This document shows, piece by piece, positions 28,060-35,862 of a DNA stretch of 64,000 bases. Location: assembly GCA_026390795.1 (NCBI GenBank), contig JAPLFG010000003.1, forward strand, positions 1,426,001 through 1,490,000, written 5' to 3'. This DNA is from Ignavibacteriales bacterium (GTDB lineage Bacteria; Bacteroidota; Ignavibacteria; Ignavibacteriales; Melioribacteraceae). A program made the translations under genes and the position numbers. The notes beneath the pieces are model-generated. The model saw only the letters and a list, made by a program, of their open reading frames with translations. It had not been told where the DNA came from and did not search any database. Within the stretch, counting starts at the first letter, position 1. Each line of letters opens with the position of its first letter.

Positions 28060-29415
28060 ATGCAGCATGATAATGATACTATAGTGGCATTAGCAACACC
28101 GGCTGGTTCAGGCGCCATTTCTGTAATCCGTGTAAGCGGTCCGCAAAGCTTTATGTCCGTTGATAAAATCTTCCGAGGTAAATCAAAACTTACCGATTGC
28201 CATTCACATACTATTCATTACGGAAAAATTTATGACACAAAAGAGAATATAATCGATGACGTACTTGTTTCATTATTTAAATGTCCGCATTCATATACCG
28301 GTGAAGATTCGATTGAGATCAGCACACATGGCAGTTCTTTAATCACCGAAAAAATAATTTATACTCTTGTTGAATTTGACGTTAGATTGGCGGAACCGGG
28401 TGAGTTTACAAAACGTGCATTCTTAAACGGTAAATTGGATTTAACTCAAGCCGAAGCTGTGGCAGATATAATAAATTCACGTACCGAAGCATCTCTGCGT
28501 GGTGCGAGGAATCAACTGGATGGACTATTATCACAAAAAGTTGATTGGATGAGAGAAATTCTAATAAACACGTCATCGCTGATAGAACTTGAACTCGATT
28601 TTGCTGAAGAAGATATTGAATTTCTTTCTGTCAATCAGATTCTGCAAAACATTGATACAATTGAAAAAGAAATTGATGCTTTATTGAAAACGTATTCTTT
28701 TGGTCGTGTTATAAAAGACGGCGTGAATGTTGCTTTGGTAGGAAAAACAAATGTAGGGAAGTCGTCTCTCCTAAATTATCTCTTAAAAGAAGCCAGAGCT
28801 ATTGTTAGCGAAATTCCCGGAACTACCAGAGATATAATCCGGGAAGATCTTTCAATCGACGGAATTCTGTTTAAACTTTTTGATACAGCCGGAATAAGAG
28901 TAACTGAAGATATTCTAGAAAAAGAGGGAATCATTCGAAGCCGGGAAGCAGTTAAAAATGCAGATATCGTTCTTTTTATGAATGATGTCATTTCCGGATT
29001 CTCTGCCGATCTTTACAATCAATTATTAGAAATAACCAAAAAAGAAAGAATTATAATTGTGGCGAATAAAATTGACCTTCTCAAGGAAAATAATTTTGAG
29101 GCGGATGTGGAAATTTCTTCATTAACCGGAAAAGGAATTGAAGATTTATTCACAATAATGAAAGAGAGGGCAGTCGGTTCTCAAAATTATACAGAAAAGA
29201 CAGCAATTATTTCGAGTCTTCGTCACCATAACGCGTTAAATTCAGCTAAAGAAAATCTCATTAACGCAAGAAATTCAATCAATAAAAAATTAACCGGCGA
29301 GTATATTGCTCTTGATTTAAGGAATGCCGAGATAGCACTTGCCGAAATAATCGGGAAAGTGACATCAGATGATGTTTTGAATAACATTTTTGCAAAATTT
29401 TGCATAGGAAAGTAA
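28060..29415 (+). CDS. mnmE: tRNA uridine-5-carboxymethylaminomethyl modification GTPase MnmE
   Basis: With MnmG, this GTPase adds the (carboxymethyl)aminomethyl group to U34 of certain tRNAs. The 451-residue protein starts QHDNDTIVALATPAGSGAIS, the formyl-THF-binding N-terminal domain; the G domain is inserted in the helical domain with G1 VGKTNVGKSSLL, switch GTTRDI, G3 DTAGI and G4 NKID. The C-terminus ends FCIGK, the conserved C(I/L)GK motif. The ATG at 28060 directly follows a TTG that would add one residue; GAAAG lies five to ten bases upstream. It is the first gene of mnmE-mnmG-rsmG. Confidence 0.98.
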   Translation: MQHDNDTIVALATPAGSGAISVIRVSGPQSFMSVDKIFRGKSKLTDCHSHTIHYGKIYDTKENIIDDVLVSLFKCPHSYTGEDSIEISTHGSSLITEKIIYTLVEFDVRLAEPGEFTKRAFLNGKLDLTQAEAVADIINSRTEASLRGARNQLDGLLSQKVDWMREILINTSSLIELELDFAEEDIEFLSVNQILQNIDTIEKEIDALLKTYSFGRVIKDGVNVALVGKTNVGKSSLLNYLLKEARAIVSEIPGTTRDIIREDLSIDGILFKLFDTAGIRVTEDILEKEGIIRSREAVKNADIVLFMNDVISGFSADLYNQLLEITKKERIIIVANKIDLLKENNFEADVEISSLTGKGIEDLFTIMKERAVGSQNYTEKTAIISSLRHHNALNSAKENLINARNSINKKLTGEYIALDLRNAEIALAEIIGKVTSDDVLNNIFAKFCIGK

Positions 29416-29431
29416 TATTTCACGTGAAACC
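29416..29431. other. parS-like site 1
   Basis: The 16-mer TATTTCACGTGAAACC matches 14 of 16 positions of the bacterial parS consensus TGTTTCACGTGAAACA and contains the perfect 12-bp palindrome TTTCACGTGAAA (29418-29429). It begins directly after the mnmE stop codon. ParB binds such sites to organise the origin region. ParA and ParB genes are not in the window. Confidence 0.7.
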
Positions 29432-29471
29432 CACAAAACCGAGGCAGAAAAGAATCACTCATTAGTTAGAT

Positions 29472-29487
29472 TATTTCACGTGGAACA
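29472..29487. other. parS-like site 2
   Basis: The 16-mer TATTTCACGTGGAACA matches 14 of 16 positions of the parS consensus, with one change inside the core (A to G). It is 56 bases from site 1, about 11 bases upstream of the mnmG start codon. Two related sites in one 83-bp gap make chance unlikely. Confidence 0.65.
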
Positions 29488-29498
29488 GAAAGGTATAA

Positions 29499-31376
29499 AT
29501 GAGAAGTTTTGATATTATTGTTGTCGGCGCCGGTCATGCCGGAATAGAAGCCGCATCAGCCGCAGTCAAAATGGGGTGCTCAGTAGCCCTTATTACAATG
29601 GATAAAAATGCGATTGGTAGGCTATCATGCAATCCGGCGGTAGGAGGCAGCGCAAAAGGTCATCTGGTTCATGAACTTGATGCTCTCGGCGGTATGATGG
29701 GATTAATTGCCGACAAATCCGGTATTCAATTCCGTATTTTAAATAAAACTAAAGGTCCGGCAGTCTGGGCCGGAAGATGTCAATCAGACAGAAAATTATA
29801 CTCCGAAGAGGCGGGACATGTCATTTTCACAACACCAAATCTGGAATTAATAGAAGACTCTCTTTTGGAAGTATATGAAGAAGGAAAAAAAATCTCGGGA
29901 GTTAAGACTCTTAAAGGGGAGGAGCTAAAGTGTAAGGCACTGATTCTCTGTTCCGGCACTTTTTTGAATGGATTGATGCATACAGGATTAAAATCCACAA
30001 AAGGAGGAAGGTACGGAGAACAAGCTTCTGAAGGTCTAACAGAATCATTTTTAAGAATGGGATTTATATCGGGCAGATTAAAAACCGGGACACCACCGCG
30101 ACTTAGAAAAAATTCTATCAACTGGGAAATACTTGAAGAGCAGCCGGGTGATGAATTTCCACAACCATTTTCTTTGAGAACAGACAAAACTAAATTTCCA
30201 TTTCTTCAACAGGTTAGTTGCCATATCACATATACTGATAAGACCGTTCATAAAATTTTGGAAAAAGGGTTTAATCAGTCACCTTTATTCACGGGTGTAA
30301 TAGAAGGCATCGGTCCGAGGTATTGCCCATCAATCGAAGATAAAATCGTTAGATTTGCTGACAAAGAGAGGCATCAATTATTTCTTGAACCGGAAGGATT
30401 GGATTCGGATCTAATTTATCTAAATGGATTTTCATCATCATTACCGGCGGAAATTCAATTCGAGGCATTGCAAAAAATTAAAGGACTTGAAAACGCGGAG
30501 ATGGTTCGACCGGCTTACGCAGTTGAGTACGATTATTTTCCTCCTTATCAAGTTGATCTAACTTTAGAAACAAAACTTATTGAAGGACTTTATTTTGCCG
30601 GACAAATAAATGGAACTTCAGGATACGAAGAAGCCGCTGGACAAGGGCTTATTGCCGGAATTAATGCCGCATTAAAAATTCAGAAGAGACCGGAATTCGT
30701 ATTGAAGCGGAGTGAAGCTTATATCGGTGTTTTGATTGATGATCTAGTGCGTAAATCAACAAACGAACCATATAGAATGTTTACTTCAATGGCTGAGTAT
30801 AGACTAGTATTACGACAGGATAATGCAGACAGAAGACTTCTTCATAAGGGATTTGAATTCGGTTTGATATCTAAAGAATTGTTCGATTCATTGAAGAAAA
30901 GGGAAGTGATGATCGTTGCTCAGAAAGATTTTATCTCAACAAAGAAAGTCCTTCCTAAACAGATTAATGGACTTCTGGAATTGAAAAAGCTTGCGCTGAT
31001 TGATAATTCAGAAACGATAGAAAAATTAGTAAAGAGACCGGAACTGACTTTGGCTGAGATCTTAAAATTCATCGAAAATGAAAAAGAAAACTGGACACAA
31101 GAATTATTGAACAATGAAACTGTTTTAGAACAGATCGAAATAGAAATAAAATTTGACGGATATATAAAGCGTCAGGAAGAATTGATCGCGAAAACGGAAA
31201 AACTGGAGAACGCAAACATTCCATTAAATTTCAACTATACTAGTTTGAAAGCACTTTCCACAGAGGCAATAGAGAAATTAAATAAAATAAAACCGCGTTC
31301 AATAGGACAGGCAAGCAGAATTTCCGGAGTTACTCCTTCTGATATTTCTATTTTATTAGTATATTTGAAGAGCTAA
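29499..31376 (+). CDS. mnmG: tRNA uridine-5-carboxymethylaminomethyl modification FAD enzyme MnmG
   Basis: The FAD-dependent partner of MnmE in U34 tRNA modification. The 625-residue length is normal. The FAD fingerprint is [21 protein letters not shown] at the start (GxGxxG), followed by the signature [20 protein letters not shown] and, later, [12 protein letters not shown] and LKTGTPPRL. The C-terminal helical domain ends [18 protein letters not shown], the family's GxAxRIxGvtPaDi motif that meets MnmE. AAAGG lies seven bases before the ATG, immediately after a parS-like site. Confidence 0.98.
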   Translation: MRSFDIIVVGAGHAGIEAASAAVKMGCSVALITMDKNAIGRLSCNPAVGGSAKGHLVHELDALGGMMGLIADKSGIQFRILNKTKGPAVWAGRCQSDRKLYSEEAGHVIFTTPNLELIEDSLLEVYEEGKKISGVKTLKGEELKCKALILCSGTFLNGLMHTGLKSTKGGRYGEQASEGLTESFLRMGFISGRLKTGTPPRLRKNSINWEILEEQPGDEFPQPFSLRTDKTKFPFLQQVSCHITYTDKTVHKILEKGFNQSPLFTGVIEGIGPRYCPSIEDKIVRFADKERHQLFLEPEGLDSDLIYLNGFSSSLPAEIQFEALQKIKGLENAEMVRPAYAVEYDYFPPYQVDLTLETKLIEGLYFAGQINGTSGYEEAAGQGLIAGINAALKIQKRPEFVLKRSEAYIGVLIDDLVRKSTNEPYRMFTSMAEYRLVLRQDNADRRLLHKGFEFGLISKELFDSLKKREVMIVAQKDFISTKKVLPKQINGLLELKKLALIDNSETIEKLVKRPELTLAEILKFIENEKENWTQELLNNETVLEQIEIEIKFDGYIKRQEELIAKTEKLENANIPLNFNYTSLKALSTEAIEKLNKIKPRSIGQASRISGVTPSDISILLVYLKS

Positions 31377-31391
31377 AACAGAGGGCTTTTG

Positions 31392-32072
31392 TTGGATCTT
31401 CAAGAGCAGTACTTACGTGAACTGAAAATGCTCTTCTGGGAAAATAGTCTAAACCCGGATGAATATCAGTTAGAGAGACTAGCTCATTTTGCGCTTCTTG
31501 TTACTCAAAAGAATACAAAACTCAATTTAATTTCCCGCAGAGATGTTCTTAAAATCATTGAAAATCATATTTTTATCTCTTCGTTGATTGCGGAATTTCT
31601 CCCAAGCCGGGTATCGAAATTTTTAGATATTGGAACCGGAGGCGGTTTTCCCGGAATACCATTAGCAATAACCCGTCCTGCCATGAGGGGAGTTTTAGCA
31701 GATTCGACCGCTAAAAAAATTGATGCTGTTAGAGAGTTTATCAATAAACTGAAACTCAATAATATTGTCGCAGAAAATTTTCGCGTTGAAAGTGATGACT
31801 TCAAACAGAAATATGCCGATACGTTTGATTTAGTTGTTAGCCGGGCAACAGTTCCGTTGGTAATTTTATTTCGCTACTCGCTTCCATTAATTAAAGAGAA
31901 GGCATACATTGCCGCAGTTAAAGGCGGCGATTTGATGGATGAATTCAAGACCACTGAATTGAAATACAAAGCTCATATTAAAAAATCAACAATTTTTGAA
32001 TTATCATATAAACCATCCAACCTTAGAAATGAGAAGGGGAAGAAGTTGATTCTCATTGAGATCAACAAATAA
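31392..32072 (+). CDS. rsmG: 16S rRNA (guanine527-N7)-methyltransferase RsmG
   Basis: Methylates G527 of 16S rRNA using S-adenosylmethionine. The Rossmann-fold signature LDIGTGGGFPGIPLAI (about residue 80), ADSTAKKIDAVREF and VVSRATVPL are those of RsmG. Two adjacent TTG codons (31389, 31392) can start it; the second is preferred because GAGGG ends six bases before it. An ATG at 31428 would shorten the N-terminus and lacks a ribosome site. The gene follows mnmG by about 15 bases, in the common mnmE-mnmG-rsmG order. Confidence 0.95.
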   Translation: MDLQEQYLRELKMLFWENSLNPDEYQLERLAHFALLVTQKNTKLNLISRRDVLKIIENHIFISSLIAEFLPSRVSKFLDIGTGGGFPGIPLAITRPAMRGVLADSTAKKIDAVREFINKLKLNNIVAENFRVESDDFKQKYADTFDLVVSRATVPLVILFRYSLPLIKEKAYIAAVKGGDLMDEFKTTELKYKAHIKKSTIFELSYKPSNLRNEKGKKLILIEINK

Positions 32073-32230
32073 TTCCTTTACACATCAGATTTTTCTTAGT
32101 AACTTTTTCTGAACCATTAAAAGAATAAAGTTATATTTGTTTAAATGATTTCCAATTTGAATTAACTATTTCATCAAACGAGAACATCAAAATTAACCTT
32201 ATTTTTTGCGGTTAAAGGTGGTGTACAAAA

Positions 32231-33352
32231 ATGATAACTCCATCCGAAAAATTTTTACGATACTTACCAAGCAGAGACGTTGTATTTGTTTTAGGCGCAG
32301 GTGCTTCACATCCCGATGGTGTTCCTCTCCAGAGAGATATGTTGCCGATGATTATTTCAGGCGGAATTGAAGAGATTGAAAACTCGGAAATAGGTAAGAT
32401 TGTTATAGAGTTTATTAAAGATAATTTTGAGTTTAACAGTGCGACTAATCAATACCCGCAGCTTGAGGCAGTTTTCGGCTTTATCGATTATTTTATTCAA
32501 CAGAACGAAAGCTTGAATGCAAAATACTCTAACGAAAAAATAAGAGACATTAAAGAATACTTAATTAAACTGATTCATTACATTGTTAATCTTCAAACCG
32601 ACAAACGAAGTCACTACTACCATCTTTTTTGGAAAACTATTCAAAAAAACAATTCGAACATTTCAATTATCACTTTAAATTACGACACTCTTCTTGAGCA
32701 AGCTTTTGATTTTTTATTTAAAAGTCACGGTTACATTGATTATTGCATTCCATTAATGAACTATGAACGATTGCCCGAAATGAACAATTTCAATTTTTGG
32801 ATAAATCCGCGAGAACCGGTTTCAATTAGCGAGAATGAAAATCCGATTCCGATTAAAATTGTGAAAGTACACGGCAGTCTTAACTGGAAATATTGCAATT
32901 GCTGCAACCAAACTTTACTTACACCTTGGGACCGATCGATTGACTTGAAAAAGGGAAAGTTTCTAGGTTATACATTTCCGGAAAAGGTGGAATACGAGTT
33001 TGTTTGTCCGCTGGATGGAACGGAGTTTCGCACGCTTATTATGCCTCCGACATATCTGAAAACCATTCATCATCCCATTATTTCTCAATTAATGAGCGAG
33101 GCGTCGAGAGAAATACGCGCAACGAAAAAAATTGTTTTCATTGGGTATTCTCTTTCCAGCTCGGATGTTCATATAAAAGCGTTATTTAAAAAGCAGATTA
33201 CATCCGATAAAGAAATTATAGTAGTAAATCCAAAACGTAAAGAATCTTTAGAGCTTAATTATAAATCACTCACAAATAATGTCCGATTTATCTACTCATC
33301 ATTCGAAGATTTTGTAAATGATGAAAATCAGTTGAATTCGATCCTTTCATAA
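32231..33352 (+). CDS. SIR2-like NAD-binding domain protein
   Basis: A 373-residue protein with a SIR2-like Rossmann fold. The NAD loop is VLGAGASHPDG (residues 20-30), the Asn/Asp pair is in TLNYD (Asn150, Asp152), the active-site His is in KVHGSLNW (His214) and the closing strand is VFIGYSLSSSDVHI (303-315). A Cys set (Cys222, 224, 225 and 259) sits where sirtuins hold a zinc, but spacing is unusual. The family includes deacylases and NAD-degrading effectors of antiphage defence. No recognised defence partner sits beside it. It lies 158 bp after rsmG, where parA would be in many genomes. GGTG lies upstream of the ATG. Whether it deacylates proteins or depletes NAD cannot be told. Confidence 0.82.
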   Translation: MITPSEKFLRYLPSRDVVFVLGAGASHPDGVPLQRDMLPMIISGGIEEIENSEIGKIVIEFIKDNFEFNSATNQYPQLEAVFGFIDYFIQQNESLNAKYSNEKIRDIKEYLIKLIHYIVNLQTDKRSHYYHLFWKTIQKNNSNISIITLNYDTLLEQAFDFLFKSHGYIDYCIPLMNYERLPEMNNFNFWINPREPVSISENENPIPIKIVKVHGSLNWKYCNCCNQTLLTPWDRSIDLKKGKFLGYTFPEKVEYEFVCPLDGTEFRTLIMPPTYLKTIHHPIISQLMSEASREIRATKKIVFIGYSLSSSDVHIKALFKKQITSDKEIIVVNPKRKESLELNYKSLTNNVRFIYSSFEDFVNDENQLNSILS

Positions 33353-33388
33353 TTTTATTGCATTATTCCATTTCATGCTCTATCTTTA

Positions 33389-33409
33389 TACTACATTATC
33401 AATGTAGTA
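33389..33409. promoter_or_regulatory. palindromic operator upstream of the padR-type gene
   Basis: A perfect palindrome of two 9-base arms, TACTACATT and AATGTAGTA, with a 3-base spacer. The outer ends touch the ribosome site AGGAA of the PadR-type gene, whose ATG is at 33421. PadR proteins commonly bind ATGT/ACAT-containing palindromes at their own promoters, so this is probably an autoregulatory operator. A weak promoter (TTGCAT at 33358, TATCTT at 33381, 17-base spacer) would place the operator over the transcription start. Confidence 0.7.
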
Positions 33410-33420
33410 GGAAATTACAT

Positions 33421-34002
33421 ATGCTTTCAAAATTAGCTGCGTTAATACTGGGCGTTGTGTCCGAAAGAGAGAGAAATCCATATGAAATCACAAAAATGCT
33501 TGAACAATTAAATACAAGAAAATTATTACCGCTCGCCGATTCTACAGTATATGCAACTATCAATAATTTGAAGAAACAAGGATTGATTATCGGTCGGACA
33601 GAACGAACTGGAAATTTGCCTGAAAAGACAATTTACTCAATAACTCCGGAAGGTGAATTCGAATTTCATGAATCAATAACCAGTTTTTTAGAAGATGATG
33701 TAAATTCTCCCTCGAATTTTGATATTGGCATTCTTCTTATGCATAATTTGAGCAAACCGGAAATCTTAATGAAATTGAAAAAAAAATTGGAAAGGCTTGA
33801 AAGCAATTCTTATACAATAAGAAAACAGATATTGAGCTTCGAAATGGATTCTACAAAAGTTGCATTTACTAGTCTTTCAATGCTTAAACACAGGATGCAT
33901 TTAATTGAAGCGGAACTAAAAACAATTCGCGAATTGATAAAAGAATTGAATGTAAGACAGACAATATCAGATTTGTCGCCTTTCGATATGAGAATGTTTT
34001 AA
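33421..34002 (+). CDS. PadR family transcriptional regulator
   Basis: A 193-residue PadR-type repressor. The N-terminal winged helix has KLAALILGVVSERERNPYEI, LADSTVYATINNLKKQGLI and KTIYSITPEGEFEFHES; the C-terminal half is a long helical dimerisation domain (KKLERLESNSYTIRKQI ...). This matches the longer, Vir-type PadR class (PF03551 plus PF10400). The ATG at 33421 is chosen because AGGAA lies just upstream and the helix begins at once; a frame reaching back to 33358 would run through the operator and is rejected. What it controls is unknown: candidates are itself and the SIR2-like gene 68 bp upstream or the small secreted protein downstream. Confidence 0.88.
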   Translation: MLSKLAALILGVVSERERNPYEITKMLEQLNTRKLLPLADSTVYATINNLKKQGLIIGRTERTGNLPEKTIYSITPEGEFEFHESITSFLEDDVNSPSNFDIGILLMHNLSKPEILMKLKKKLERLESNSYTIRKQILSFEMDSTKVAFTSLSMLKHRMHLIEAELKTIRELIKELNVRQTISDLSPFDMRMF

Positions 34003-34197
34003 CCACTTCTAAAAATTCATTTGAGTTAACTATTTATTTTATACCTCGGTTTAGTTCTTATTAATAAAAATGAAAATTCATTTCTTGTAGATTACCATCC
34101 CTTTTACTTTTTCAATCTGATATTAGCAATTCTTTTAAACCCGATATCCTCTTATAAGTGTCTATAAAGTAGGAACAAAAAAACTTACGGAGGATCT

Positions 34198-34521
34198 ATG
34201 AAAAAAGTAAAGATGTTTCTTCTACTAACAGCAATGGTTGCATTGGTCGTTCAAGCACAAACAGCAACACCTAAAATAAATCAAAAACAAAAAGAGCAGC
34301 AGGTAAGAATCAAACAAGGAGTAAAAACGGGAGAGCTGACGACCAAAGAAACCCGGAAGCTGGAAAAGCAACAATTGAAGATTCGGCACGATAAGAAAAT
34401 TGCAAAATCGGACGGAGTTGTAACCAAACAGGAGCGCCGCCAATTATTAAATGAACAACAGCGCGCAGGTAAAAATATTTTGAGAAAAAAACATAACAGC
34501 AGAGTTAATAACTCTCGGTAA
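34198..34521 (+). CDS. small exported basic protein with two degenerate EF-hand-like repeats
   Basis: A 107-residue exported protein with signal peptide (MFLLLTAMVALVVQAQ) and a very Lys/Gln/Arg-rich mature part. Two related motifs stand out: KTGELTTKETRKL (about 45-57) and SDGVVTKQERRQL (about 74-86), both with G-x-(L/V)-T-x-x-E spacing like the second half of an EF-hand loop but lacking the first two Asp ligands. AGGA lies six bases before the ATG and a good terminator follows. I recognise this as a small exported family seen in several Gram-negatives, with no known function. Calcium binding is doubtful. Confidence 0.75.
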   Translation: MKKVKMFLLLTAMVALVVQAQTATPKINQKQKEQQVRIKQGVKTGELTTKETRKLEKQQLKIRHDKKIAKSDGVVTKQERRQLLNEQQRAGKNILRKKHNSRVNNSR

Positions 34522-34543
34522 AAAGTCCCCATACAAACCCCTC

Positions 34544-34581
34544 GAATCCATCCTTTCGTAGCCGGGGGATGGATTCTTTTT
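34544..34581 (+). terminator. Rho-independent terminator
   Basis: A 10-bp stem (GAATCCATCC with GGATGGATTC), a 13-base loop and a five-T tail. It lies 23 bases after the small exported protein's stop codon and makes that gene a single unit. Confidence 0.88.
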
Positions 34582-34730
34582 ATCCCAGTATAAGATTCAA
34601 TAATTTGCAACGCATCTCAATTAAAATTACTTTTGAATTAGTTTTTGTCGGGAATAATAGGAACAAAACCGACCGAATAATTTTAAGAAATAAATTATTA
34701 TCAAAACTTTTCAATAATTAGGTAAATGTT

Positions 34731-35198
34731 ATGAAATTAAGCAACAAGGCTTTTCTTTTATTTGTTGGTATGTTAATCGCTAACAATTTTGTTCCGGCAC
34801 AGTCCAATGAAGTACTTGCAATAAAGAATGAAATTAATAAATGGATGAAATCTTACAATCAGAAAGATTTAAATAACTCCGTTGCAATCTTTGCTGAAGA
34901 TTATATCGGTTTGTACTATGGACATCCCGATCAAACTTCAAAAACAATTAGAGATGAGAACGAAGTAGTTTTTAAAAATAAATATCTGAAAGCGACTTTA
35001 AGTATGGAGGCGGATGAAATAGTGACAAGCGGTGATCTTGCATATGTAAACATTAAACAAAAATGGGCATTCAAACCGTCGGTCTCAAAAACACCGCAAA
35101 TTGCTTTTGAAAAAGGGATATTAATTTTCAAAAAACAAAACGACGGCAAGTGGAAGATTACCCGTTCATCAACATTTCCGGTAAACGCCGCGAAATAA
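34731..35198 (+). CDS. exported SnoaL/NTF2-like domain protein
   Basis: A 155-residue protein with a signal peptide (FLLFVGMLIANNFVPAQ) and one NTF2-like (DUF4440/SnoaL) cone-shaped domain: IKNEINKWMKSYNQKDLNN, then FAEDYIGLYYG, and beta strands LSMEADEIVTSGDLAYVNI and GKWKITRSSTFP at the end. Such domains bind small molecules or act as stand-alone enzymes or chaperone-like proteins; the role here is unknown. It is followed by a DinB-family gene 49 bp away, perhaps in the same unit. There is no strong ribosome site (AGGTAAATGTT region). Confidence 0.8.
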   Translation: MKLSNKAFLLFVGMLIANNFVPAQSNEVLAIKNEINKWMKSYNQKDLNNSVAIFAEDYIGLYYGHPDQTSKTIRDENEVVFKNKYLKATLSMEADEIVTSGDLAYVNIKQKWAFKPSVSKTPQIAFEKGILIFKKQNDGKWKITRSSTFPVNAAK

Positions 35199-35247
35199 AA
35201 TTAATTGAGACATCTAAAAATTTTTGTGATACAGAGAAAAAAGTAAA

Positions 35248-35727
35248 TTGACTCGAGCAAAGAAGCTATCAGATGAATTGTACAATTCGATTTTTGGAGA
35301 CCCTTGGTACGGCTCTTCTGCAACTGATATTTTGAGAGAGATTTCCATCGAGCAAGCATTTAGAAAACCAATTCCATCTGCACATAGTATAATCGAATTA
35401 ACACTTCACATAACCGCGTGGACTGAAGAGATTCTCAGCCGTTTCAATGGAAACAAGCCTTCAGAGCCTCAAATTGGCGATTGGCCAACTCCAGAAAATT
35501 ACACTGAAAAATATTGGGTCACGGTAAAACAAAACTTATTTGATGCAACAAATAAATTGATTTCCGTTCTCAAAAAATTTCCCGAAGAACAACTGGACAC
35601 CATTATAGGTGGTGAAAGAAACGTTTCATTGGGCACCGGCTTTTCCCTTGAAGGATTAATCTTGGGGCTTGTTGAGCATAATTCATATCACTTGGGGCAA
35701 ATTTCTTTACTAAAAAAATTCTTTTGA
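35248..35727 (+). CDS. DinB family protein
   Basis: A 159-residue four-helix-bundle protein of the DinB/YfiT superfamily, which are metal-binding proteins; some are thiol S-transferases using bacillithiol or related thiols. The three-His metal site is visible: His54 (LTLHITAW), His144 and His148 (VEHNSYHLGQ). The start is TTG at 35248, as no ATG or in-frame GTG is available upstream; the ribosome site is weak. Substrate unknown. It is not evidence for damage-inducible expression. Confidence 0.88.
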   Translation: MTRAKKLSDELYNSIFGDPWYGSSATDILREISIEQAFRKPIPSAHSIIELTLHITAWTEEILSRFNGNKPSEPQIGDWPTPENYTEKYWVTVKQNLFDATNKLISVLKKFPEEQLDTIIGGERNVSLGTGFSLEGLILGLVEHNSYHLGQISLLKKFF

Positions 35728-35769
35728 TAAAGTAACAAAAGGGAAGTTCAAACGTCTACTTGTTGCACG

Positions 35770-35804
35770 ATACAATAAATGTTTCCGACTATCGTTTATT
35801 GTAT
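35770..35804. repeat. perfect AT-rich inverted repeat
   Basis: Arms ATACAATAAA and TTTATTGTAT pair perfectly, extended inward by a G-T and a G-C pair to about 12 bp, with an 11-base loop. It lies between the DinB gene and the barrel protein at 35863. It has no T-tract, so it is either a weak terminator or an operator for the downstream gene. Confidence 0.5.
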
Positions 35805-35862
35805 TGAATAAACTGAAGGATTTGTCATTATTTCATTCATTAATCTAAATACAAGGGGTAGT

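Noticed and set aside
33358-33420. Longer start for the PadR gene
   Set aside because: The extension runs through the palindromic operator and promoter region; AGGAA precedes the ATG at 33421.
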